In this document: one piece after another, positions 19,519 through 27,546 of the stretch
Numbering within the stretch: position 1 is the stretch's first letter
How the letters are laid out: the number at the start of each line of letters is the position of its first letter
DNA from: Caldisericota bacterium
GTDB lineage: Bacteria > Caldisericota > Caldisericia > B22-G15
Reading direction: 5' to 3'
DNA: 40,835 nt
Assembly (NCBI GenBank): GCA_029553255.1
Contig: JAKPCM010000051.1
Span: 1 to 40,835 of the forward strand
The notes under the pieces: model-generated
Told to the model about the DNA's origin: nothing
What the model saw: only the letters and a program-made list of their open reading frames with translations
Database searches by the model: none
Made by a program: the position numbers and the translations under genes

Positions 19519-21115
19519 CTTAATATTGAATTTCATTTTTATAACGATATCCTTTTTTATATTTTTAATTAATTTATTGTGGTATCTTCAGGCATTACAA
19601 ATCTTAGAATATTTCAACATTAAATTTTTAAGATGGATAAAGAGAAACTATATATCAATTTTTTTAAAAAATTATCTACTCCTTTTAATAATTCTTATAA
19701 ATTTCATTTCTATTTTTATATCTAAAAACAATTTTTTTAACTATTTTCTAAAAATCCTTTCAATATTATTACTTCTTATAGTTTTATTATTAAATTATAA
19801 AATATATAAAAAAAGAAAAAAATTATCAAAAAAGGGGCTGGTCTTTACAAAAAGGTTAAGTAGAATTTTATATTTAAATGTCGCTTTTTTTGTCTTATTC
19901 ATCTTTTTGATATATCTATTTATTCCAGATTATATTTATCTATCAATACCAATCTATCTATACATTCTTCCAATAATTGTTCTTTTATTAAATATAATTA
20001 TCTTACCTTTTGAAAAATTGATAAATAAATACTATTTTAATGATGCTATAAAAAAAATAGAGAAGTTAAAACCTTTTATCATTGCTATAACAGGAAGTTA
20101 TGGAAAAACAAGCACAAAATTTTTTATCAATCAAATGTTAAAGAAAAAATTTGACACCTTTATGACTCCAGAAAGTTATAACACTGCAATGGGAATAACA
20201 AAGGTGATAAGAAACGATTTAAAAGAGAATGATAAAATTTTTATTGTTGAACTTGCAGAAAATGAGGTTGGCGGTTTTAAAAGATTATTAAAATTAATTA
20301 AACCTAATATTTCAATTGTTACATCAGTTGGAATTCAACATCTCGAAGAGTTTGGTAATGTAGAAAAAATATATAAAGAGATAGATTATTTTATCAACTA
20401 TTCAATTAATTATGAAGATTGTGAATTGGTTGTGTTGAATGGAGATGATGAGTTTTTATCAAAATATTCTGATGAAAAAATTAAAAAATGTTCTATTGAA
20501 AAAGAGTTAGATTTTTATGGGGAAATAGTTGAAACAAACTTATCTGGTTCAAAATTTAAACTGTTTTATAAAGATGAAGAGATTTTTTGTGAAACAAAAA
20601 TAATTGGAAAGGAAAATTTAAGAAATATATTAATTGCATCTTATGTTTCTTATAATATGGGGCTTCCCTTAGATGAAATTTCAGAATTTATAAAAAATCT
20701 TGAACCACCTCCTCACAGATTGAATGTTATAGATAGAGGAAATATTTTAGTTATAGATGATGCATACAACTCAAATCCAATTGGGGCAAGAATGGCAATA
20801 GATTTATTATCAACATATAATAAAGGAAGAAAAATTATAATAACACCTGGTTTTATAGATTTAGGAAAAAAAGAGTTTGAGGAAAATAAAAAACTTGGAG
20901 AATATATGATAGATAAAGTTGACTATGTTTTTCTTGTTGGTGGCAAAAGAACAAAACCAATTTATGAGGGTTTAATAGAAAAAAATTTTATAAAAGAAAA
21001 TGTTTTTATTTTTAAAAATTTTTATGAGGCAAATGAATTCTTAAAAAAATTTTTAAAACCTTTTGATGCTATACTTTTTGAAAATGATTTACCTGAAATC
21101 TTTGAAGAAATTTAA
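19505..21115 (+). CDS. MurF-like Mur ligase with N-terminal multi-TM domain
   Basis: About five hydrophobic helices, then P-loop 'IAITGSYGKTSTKFFI', 'SVGIQHLEEFG', 'PPPHRLNVIDRGNILVIDDAYNSNPIGARMAIDLL', 'TPGFIDLG'. Confidence 0.9.
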   Translation: MEVVNLILNFIFITISFFIFLINLLWYLQALQILEYFNIKFLRWIKRNYISIFLKNYLLLLIILINFISIFISKNNFFNYFLKILSILLLLIVLLLNYKIYKKRKKLSKKGLVFTKRLSRILYLNVAFFVLFIFLIYLFIPDYIYLSIPIYLYILPIIVLLLNIIILPFEKLINKYYFNDAIKKIEKLKPFIIAITGSYGKTSTKFFINQMLKKKFDTFMTPESYNTAMGITKVIRNDLKENDKIFIVELAENEVGGFKRLLKLIKPNISIVTSVGIQHLEEFGNVEKIYKEIDYFINYSINYEDCELVVLNGDDEFLSKYSDEKIKKCSIEKELDFYGEIVETNLSGSKFKLFYKDEEIFCETKIIGKENLRNILIASYVSYNMGLPLDEISEFIKNLEPPPHRLNVIDRGNILVIDDAYNSNPIGARMAIDLLSTYNKGRKIIITPGFIDLGKKEFEENKKLGEYMIDKVDYVFLVGGKRTKPIYEGLIEKNFIKENVFIFKNFYEANEFLKKFLKPFDAILFENDLPEIFEEI

Positions 21116-21129
21116 AAAAATGATATAAT
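21102..21129 (+). promoter_or_regulatory. Promoter for the cstA operon: TTGAAG-N16-TATAAT
   Basis: -35 21102-21107, -10 21124-21129, within and just after the murF-like 3' end. Confidence 0.55.
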
Positions 21130-21136
21130 ATCTTTT

Positions 21137-21161
21137 GGAGGTCAAAGAGTTATGCTCTTTG
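21137..21161 (+). promoter_or_regulatory. cstA leader: SD ggaggt followed by hairpin CAAAGAG-TTATG-CTCTTTG with the leader ATG in its loop
   Basis: Perfect 7-bp inverted repeat 21143-21149/21155-21161; loop 21150-21154 contains ATG 21152-21154. Confidence 0.6.
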
Positions 21162-21208
21162 AAAATTTTAAAAACCTTAAAAATTTTAATAAGGAGGTAA
21201 AAAAATGA
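21152..21208 (+). CDS. Putative 18-aa leader peptide MLFENFKNLKNFNKEVKK, stop overlapping the cstA start (ATGA)
   Basis: Own SD (ggagg 21137-21141); TGA 21206-21208 overlaps cstA ATG 21205-21207. Confidence 0.5.
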   Translation: MLFENFKNLKNFNKEVKK

Positions 21209-22968
21209 CTGCTTTAATAGCATTAGTTGGGGCAGCATTTTATTTATTTTTTTATTTTGTTTATGGTAAAAGGTTAGAAAAAGAAGTAGTAAAAGCAGAC
21301 CCGAATAGACCTACGCCAGCAGTCAAATTAAGAGACAATATTGACTATGTGCCTGCAAAGCCATTTGTTTTGTATGGGCACCATTTCGCTTCAATTGCTG
21401 GTGCAGGCCCAATAACAGGTCCTGCTATAGCTATGGCATGGGGTTGGTTACCTGGACTTTTATGGGTTTGGCTTGGTAATCTTTTTATTGGTAGTGTTCA
21501 TGATTACCTTGCTTTAATGGCATCTGTTAGATATGATGGAAAATCAATTCAATGGGTCTCGGGAAAATTGATGTCAGCAAGAACAAAATACACATTTGAA
21601 ATTTTTATCTATTTTACTCTTCTTTTAATAATAGCTGCCTTTATGGGAGTATTTACAGGACTTGCAACAACAAATGCATCAATAGGAACAGCATCAGTTT
21701 TATTTATCATAGTTGCATTAATCGAAGGAGTTCTTCTTTATAGGACAAAACTTTCATTCACAGTTTCATCAATAATTGGTGTCATACTATTAGTACTTAG
21801 TATATATATTGGATATGCCTTTCCTTTTATCAAAATAACAAATGCACACACTTGGTATATTGTTTTAGCAATTTATTCTGTTTTTGCTTCATCTCTTCCG
21901 GTCTGGATACTTTTACAGCCAAGAGATTATCTTAATGCTTATATTTTATGGGCTGGTTTAATATTAGGTCTTGTTGCTGCAATTTTTGCATTCAAAGGGT
22001 TTAATTGGCCAACATTTACAATATTTAGTGCAGTAACAGTTGGAGGAAAACCATCACCATTCTGGCCAACAGTTCCACTTGTTATTGCTTGCGGTGCTTT
22101 GTCTGGTTTCCACTCTCTTGTTGCGACAGGTACAACTTCTAAACAGCTTGATAATGAGTTATCTGGACTTTTTATTGGTTATGGAAGTATGTTTACAGAA
22201 GGTTTCTTAGCAACCTTGGTTATTACTTCAATTGCAGCATTTGGTATGCAAGTTTTCCAAGGTGCTGCTGGAAAACTAACAGATCTTAAAATTGATTTAA
22301 ATCTTTTAATGACAGATAAAACATATCTTGCAAATAAATATGCTGCAGCATCAAATAGTGTAGGTGGTGCTGTAGGTATATTTACAAAATCATTTGGTAA
22401 AATGTCAACATCAGTTGGACTTCCAGAAAATATTGGTACAACCTTTGCTGGATTGTGGGTATCAGCATTTGTATTAACAACTCTTGATACAGCAGTAAGA
22501 CTTGCAAGATATGCTTGGAGTGAAATTTGGGAACCTGTTAAAAGGGTTAGTGAGGGATTTTATAAGTTTATTGCTAATCTATGGGTAGCTTCAATCATTG
22601 CTGATGGTTTAGCACTTCTTTTAATCTGGTGGGGTAGTTATAATATTCTTTGGCCAGGATTTGCTGGTGCAAACCAATTACTTGCAGCAATTGCGATGAT
22701 AACAGCAGCAATCTGGGTTAAAAGAGTCCAAAAAGCAAAACCTAGTTGGCAAATGGCAGTTCTTATCCCTGCTCTATTCTTATGGATAACAGTTACAATA
22801 GGATTGATATGGTATCTATTTGTTGTTGTTCCAGGAATTGCAGTTGCATTTAATAAATATATGCTTGGTGGTTTTACAGTAATAATGTTAATTCTAAACT
22901 TCATACTTGTTGGTGATTTTATAAGTGGATGGAGAAAAGGTCCATTACCTGAAGCTGAGACTAAATAA
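21205..22968 (+). CDS. cstA: Carbon starvation protein CstA family transporter
   Basis: 'PAKPFVLYGHHFASIAGAGPITGPAIAMAWGWLPGLLWVWLGNLFIGSVHDYLALMASVRYDGKSI', 'LVATGTTSKQL', 'TTLDTAVRLARY'. Confidence 0.96.
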   Translation: MTALIALVGAAFYLFFYFVYGKRLEKEVVKADPNRPTPAVKLRDNIDYVPAKPFVLYGHHFASIAGAGPITGPAIAMAWGWLPGLLWVWLGNLFIGSVHDYLALMASVRYDGKSIQWVSGKLMSARTKYTFEIFIYFTLLLIIAAFMGVFTGLATTNASIGTASVLFIIVALIEGVLLYRTKLSFTVSSIIGVILLVLSIYIGYAFPFIKITNAHTWYIVLAIYSVFASSLPVWILLQPRDYLNAYILWAGLILGLVAAIFAFKGFNWPTFTIFSAVTVGGKPSPFWPTVPLVIACGALSGFHSLVATGTTSKQLDNELSGLFIGYGSMFTEGFLATLVITSIAAFGMQVFQGAAGKLTDLKIDLNLLMTDKTYLANKYAAASNSVGGAVGIFTKSFGKMSTSVGLPENIGTTFAGLWVSAFVLTTLDTAVRLARYAWSEIWEPVKRVSEGFYKFIANLWVASIIADGLALLLIWWGSYNILWPGFAGANQLLAAIAMITAAIWVKRVQKAKPSWQMAVLIPALFLWITVTIGLIWYLFVVVPGIAVAFNKYMLGGFTVIMLILNFILVGDFISGWRKGPLPEAETK

Positions 22969-22974
22969 AAATTT

Positions 22975-23253
22975 ATGAAAAAACTCTTTGACCTCCTTAA
23001 AAAAATATTCAAAGGATTAGATATAGGTTTAAGGGAGGTTTCGACCTCCCTTATAGAAAAAGAGTTAGAAGAAACTGAAAATGTTTTCGCACTGCTTACA
23101 ATGGGTGCTTTTGCAGGAATTCCATCTCCACCAACTGGCATTATTTTAAGAATTTTACCTTATATGCAAAGGGAAATTTATGTAATGATTGCAAGAAGCA
23201 AAAATATTGATGATGCTCTTGCTGAAATAGTTGGAATATTTAGTATAGAATAA
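22975..23253 (+). CDS. Uncharacterised 92-aa protein in the cstA/GET3-like operon
   Basis: Clean ORF 6 nt after cstA and 9 nt before the ArsA-like gene; 'VFALLTMGAFAGIPSPPTGIILRILPYMQREIYVMIARSKN'. Confidence 0.75.
   Translation: MKKLFDLLKKIFKGLDIGLREVSTSLIEKELEETENVFALLTMGAFAGIPSPPTGIILRILPYMQREIYVMIARSKNIDDALAEIVGIFSIE
23030..23053 (+). other. Perfect 10-bp stem with TTCG tetraloop (TAAGGGAGGT-TTCG-ACCTCCCTTA) inside the 92-aa ORF
   Basis: Read directly from the sequence; no U-tract follows on either strand. Confidence 0.85.
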
Positions 23254-23262
23254 AGACATTTT

Positions 23263-24225
23263 ATGGATATCTATTTTTTTCTTGGTAAAGGGGGGACTGG
23301 AAAAACAACAATTTCAGCAAGTTTTAGCGTAGGTTTATCACATTACAATAAAGACAGTAATTTTTTGATTGCTTCACTTGATCCTGCTCATAATCTTGGA
23401 GATGCATTTAACATTGAACTATCAAATAAGATAAAAAAATTAACAGAAAATCTATCCGCGATTGAAGTTGATTTGGAAAAAATGATTAAAGAATACTTGA
23501 ATGACCTTTCAACAAATTTAAAATATACATATAAATATCTTACAAGTTTCAACCTTGATAAATATTTTGACGTTTTAAGATATTCTCCTGGAATAGAAGA
23601 GAATGCTGTTCTTGAATCAATCAAAAAATTTTTAAAAATGAATGAATTTGATGCATTAATTTTTGATACTCCTCCAACTGGGATAACAACAAGAGTTCTT
23701 GCACTGCCAAAATTAACTTTAATATGGACAAAAAGATTGATGGATATAAGAAGAAAAATTCTTGATAGAAGGAAAATGATTGAAAATGTTAAAGGGAAGA
23801 CTGAAGCTATCATAGGTGATGAGGTTATAACATTAACAGCGGATGAGAAAGAAGATCAAATAATGATAGAACTTGCAAATTATAGTAAAGAGATGGAAGA
23901 TTTAATGAAACTTTTTCAATCTGATTTAACAAAAATAAATATAGTAACTATGCCGGAAGATTTGGCTCTTTTTGAAACAAAGAGGATTATTGAATCATTG
24001 AATAAGTTTAATATAAAAACGAATAAAATATACTTAAATAAATATTTGATTTTTGATAACCCTCCAGAAGTTATTAAAGGAAAAATTATTGAACAGGATA
24101 GAGTGATTGAGAAGATGAGAGAGGAGATAAAAAATATCAGTATTAAAGATATTCCACTCCTCTCACAATCGCCAAGAGGTATTGAAGATTTACTAAAATT
24201 TTATGATAATTATATATTAGAATGA
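23263..24225 (+). CDS. ArsA/GET3 (TRC40)-like ATPase
   Basis: Deviant Walker A 'GKGGTGKTT', 'LDPAHNLGDAF', 'DTPPTGITTRVLALP'; single ATPase unit, no cysteines. Confidence 0.92.
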   Translation: MDIYFFLGKGGTGKTTISASFSVGLSHYNKDSNFLIASLDPAHNLGDAFNIELSNKIKKLTENLSAIEVDLEKMIKEYLNDLSTNLKYTYKYLTSFNLDKYFDVLRYSPGIEENAVLESIKKFLKMNEFDALIFDTPPTGITTRVLALPKLTLIWTKRLMDIRRKILDRRKMIENVKGKTEAIIGDEVITLTADEKEDQIMIELANYSKEMEDLMKLFQSDLTKINIVTMPEDLALFETKRIIESLNKFNIKTNKIYLNKYLIFDNPPEVIKGKIIEQDRVIEKMREEIKNISIKDIPLLSQSPRGIEDLLKFYDNYILE

Positions 24226-24515
24226 AAACAAAAGGTGATGAAGATTTAATTAAAAGAATTAAAAAAATTTTATCAAAAATTCAAGAGCCAACAACTGGTC
24301 TTGATTTAATCACTGGTGATTTTATTCAGGAGATTGAAATCGATTTTACAAGAATAATTATAAGATTAAAAAGGTTATATCCAGAATATTTTTCACCAAG
24401 TTATATATTTATTTCAACATATCTTATGAATTCTCTTGCAAAAAAAATTGTTGATTTATTAAATAAGGAAGGTTTTACAGAAGTAATAGTCTTAAGTGGA
24501 AAGGAAGATTTTTAA
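24222..24515 (+). CDS. MIP18/DUF59-like small protein
   Basis: 'ILSKIQEPTTGLDLITGDFIQEIEIDFTRIIIRLK' resembles the DUF59 N-terminus; 4-nt overlap with the ATPase gene. Confidence 0.55.
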   Translation: MKTKGDEDLIKRIKKILSKIQEPTTGLDLITGDFIQEIEIDFTRIIIRLKRLYPEYFSPSYIFISTYLMNSLAKKIVDLLNKEGFTEVIVLSGKEDF

Positions 24516-25157
24516 ATGTCACAAGGAGAAATAATTTTAATTATCCTCATTATTGGAGGAGTTGTATCTTTACAATTTTTTCAAGGTAGAAAGTTAAATG
24601 TTGCCTTGATGAGATATTACATTAGAGGATTTGAAAATAATTTAAAACCAAAAGACCAATTATATACCTGGATAGGTGGATATGTTGGTTTTAAAGTCCA
24701 ATATGAAATAGATGATGATTTCATAAAACAAATAGAGATGTCTTTGACTCTACTTCCAAGACAAAGTTTATTGTATTTACCAATATCTTTAATCACAAGA
24801 AGACATGATAGACTGTATGTAATAATAAGATTAAAGCAGAAGTTGGGTTATGATGCTCATATTATCAAAACTAACTTTTATTTCCCTGGACCTCCATTAG
24901 AAGATATAAAAACTTACAAAAAAGAAATTGTAAATCATGATAATAATAAATTTTATATTTTTTATAAAAATAAAGATGATATTGGAGCTCTTGAAAAATT
25001 AGTAAAAAGATCAATGGATTTTAAAAACATAAAACATATCGGATATACAAGAGAAACAAATGTAATTTTCTTACTTTTAAAACCAGATCCAAATAAAACT
25101 CCAACAGATCTAAAAAAACTTGTTAATAATTTACAAGCAATTGTAAATTATTATTAA
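24516..25157 (+). CDS. Uncharacterised membrane-anchored 213-aa protein
   Basis: N-terminal TM then soluble domain 'LYTWIGGYVGFKVQYEI...LTLLPRQSLLYLPISLITRRHDRLYVIIRLKQ'; abuts the upstream gene. Confidence 0.75.
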   Translation: MSQGEIILIILIIGGVVSLQFFQGRKLNVALMRYYIRGFENNLKPKDQLYTWIGGYVGFKVQYEIDDDFIKQIEMSLTLLPRQSLLYLPISLITRRHDRLYVIIRLKQKLGYDAHIIKTNFYFPGPPLEDIKTYKKEIVNHDNNKFYIFYKNKDDIGALEKLVKRSMDFKNIKHIGYTRETNVIFLLLKPDPNKTPTDLKKLVNNLQAIVNYY

Positions 25158-25174
25158 TCCAAAATAATTTTTGT

Positions 25175-25180
25175 TATAAT
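25175..25180 (+). promoter_or_regulatory. TATAAT -10 element upstream of the molybdenum hydroxylase operon
   Basis: tataat at 25175-25180, SD aggaggt, ATG at 25206; -35 weak. Confidence 0.45.
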
Positions 25181-25205
25181 TTAGACTAATGACAGGAGGT
25201 CATAT

Positions 25206-27545
25206 ATGAGTAATTATAGTTATATTGGAAAGAATATAAAAAGGCCTGATGCGGTAAATAAAGTTACTGGTAAAGCAATTTTTCTTGATGATATCAAAAT
25301 TCCAAATATGTTATATGCAGAAATTTTAACTCCTCCTTATGCTCATGCTAAGATTTTATCTATTGATACATCAGAAGCAGAAAAAATGGAAGGGGTTGTA
25401 AAAGTTGTTACAGGAAAAAATTGTAAATTTACATATGGTGATTGTATAAAAGATAGATATCCTATGGCTGTTGATAAAGTTAGATACATAGGAGAAGCTG
25501 TTGCTGCAGTTATAGCAGACACACCTCACAATGCGAAACAAGCAGTAAAAAAGATTAAAGTTGAATATGAAAAATTACCTGTTTACACAGATGCACTTGA
25601 TTCACTAAAAGATGATGCGGTTTTGATTCATGAAAAAAATGGAGAATACTGGCATTTACCATCATACAAACCAATACCAAATACAAATATTGCAAATTAT
25701 TATGTTTTAAAAAAGGGAAATTTTGATGAAGCTTTAAAAGAGGCAGAGGTTGTTGTTGAAGGTGAATTTAATACCAAATTTGGTTCATCAAGTGCAATAG
25801 AACCCCATGGAACCATTGCCTGGTTCCATGAAGATAATACCATCGAAATATGGTCATCTTCAATTTGCCCTGCAATAATACAAGATGACATTGCAAGAAC
25901 ATACGGAGTTCCTGCAAGTAATGTTAGAGTTCATATTCCAGAAATTGGTGGATGTTTTGGATACAAATCTGATGTTACAATAGAACAGACAGTTGCTTAT
26001 ATTGCAAGTCATATGAAAGGTTACCCAGTAAAATGGGTTGCAAGTAGAAAAGAAGATTACACAAGTTCACTTATTGGACATGGTGCAAGAATAAAAATGA
26101 AAATAGGAGCAAAAAGAGATGGTCAATTAGTTTTTATTCAATCAAAAGTTTATCATTCAACAGGTGCATACGCAGATACTGGTGTCAATATAACTATGGC
26201 AGCAACACATACAGTTGGTGTTTATGAATTTCCATATGCTTTGTGTGAAGGTTATACAGTTTATACAAACACTCCTCCTGTTGGAGCATTTAGAGGTTAT
26301 GGTTATCAATATGCACATTTAGCAGTTGAAAGACTTATGGATATTTTAGCAAGAAAATTAGGAATGGATAAATTTGAATTAAGAGAGAAAAATTATCTTA
26401 GAAAAGATAAAAAATTTGCTACTGGTGAAGTGTTTAATGAAGATTATGGAGATATAAAAAAATGTTCTGATGCTATCAAAAATATAATTTTTGAAAAAGA
26501 GAAACCAAAAGAGGATGAAAATTATTTTTATGGAAGAGGTTTTGCGGCAGTAGTCAAAGCCCCAAAAGGAGCTTCAAATTCATCCAAAGGTTGTTATGTT
26601 AAATTTAACGGAGATGGAAGCGTATCAGTTAATATGGGAGGAGCAGAAGTTGGACAGGGTTTAAGAACAGTAATTCAACAAATTGCAGCAGAAACATTAA
26701 AAATTGATATAGAAAAAATTCATTGCTACACAGAAATTGATACTCAATATTCTCCTTGGGAATGGCAAACGATTGGCTCTATGTTTACAGTTCAAGGTGG
26801 AAGAGCATTGATAAGAGCATGTGAAAAAGCAATTGATAAACTGTTAGAAAATGCTTCACTTGCTCTTAGAGTTGATAAAGATATGCTTGAGTATGATGGG
26901 GAAAAAATATTTTTAAAACATAATCCAAATATATTTGTAAAAATTGTTGATCTTGTTAGAGGTTATATGCATGAAGATGGTGTTACTGTTGGAGAAGTTA
27001 TTCAAGCAACCAGTGACGCAAGACTTCCAAGATATTCAAATCCCGATCCAGAAACAGGAATGGGAAATCTTGGAGTTTCTTATACTTTTGGTGCTCAAGG
27101 TTGTGAAATAAGGATAGATAAAAAAACTGGAGAGGTTATAATAGATAATTTTGCATCAGCATTTGATATTGGAAAGGTTATAAATCCTGTTCAATTAAGA
27201 GGTCAAATTGTTGGTGGTGTAATGATTGGTATTGGTGGAACTCTATACGAGGAACTAAAATTCAATAAAGATGGAAGGTTAATTAACCCACATTTTTCAA
27301 GTTATAGATTTCCAACAATAAAAGAAATGCCAAAAAAATATGAAGTTGTTTTTATTGAAACGCCCGAATCAATTGGCCCTTATGGTGCAAGAGGTATTGG
27401 CGAACATCCTGTGCTTGGAGTTGCTCCAGCAATTTTAAATGCTATATATGACGCTATAGGAGTAGATTTATATGAAGTACCTATATCAAAAGAGAAAATG
27501 CTTGAATTAATAAAAGATAAAACAAAGGAAAAAGCAGGAGTGTAA
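25206..27545 (+). CDS. Xanthine dehydrogenase-family molybdopterin-binding (large) subunit
   Basis: 'KRPDAVNKVTGKAIFLDDI', 'PPVGAFRGYGYQYAHLAVERLMD', 'GGAEVGQGLRTVIQQIAAETL', 'GARGIGEHPVLGVAPAILNAI'. Confidence 0.95.
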   Translation: MSNYSYIGKNIKRPDAVNKVTGKAIFLDDIKIPNMLYAEILTPPYAHAKILSIDTSEAEKMEGVVKVVTGKNCKFTYGDCIKDRYPMAVDKVRYIGEAVAAVIADTPHNAKQAVKKIKVEYEKLPVYTDALDSLKDDAVLIHEKNGEYWHLPSYKPIPNTNIANYYVLKKGNFDEALKEAEVVVEGEFNTKFGSSSAIEPHGTIAWFHEDNTIEIWSSSICPAIIQDDIARTYGVPASNVRVHIPEIGGCFGYKSDVTIEQTVAYIASHMKGYPVKWVASRKEDYTSSLIGHGARIKMKIGAKRDGQLVFIQSKVYHSTGAYADTGVNITMAATHTVGVYEFPYALCEGYTVYTNTPPVGAFRGYGYQYAHLAVERLMDILARKLGMDKFELREKNYLRKDKKFATGEVFNEDYGDIKKCSDAIKNIIFEKEKPKEDENYFYGRGFAAVVKAPKGASNSSKGCYVKFNGDGSVSVNMGGAEVGQGLRTVIQQIAAETLKIDIEKIHCYTEIDTQYSPWEWQTIGSMFTVQGGRALIRACEKAIDKLLENASLALRVDKDMLEYDGEKIFLKHNPNIFVKIVDLVRGYMHEDGVTVGEVIQATSDARLPRYSNPDPETGMGNLGVSYTFGAQGCEIRIDKKTGEVIIDNFASAFDIGKVINPVQLRGQIVGGVMIGIGGTLYEELKFNKDGRLINPHFSSYRFPTIKEMPKKYEVVFIETPESIGPYGARGIGEHPVLGVAPAILNAIYDAIGVDLYEVPISKEKMLELIKDKTKEKAGV

Positions 27546-27546
27546 T

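Noticed and set aside
22638-23141. 167-aa minus-strand ORF opposite the cstA 3' end
   Set aside because: Antisense of conserved CstA coding sequence; no recognisable domain.
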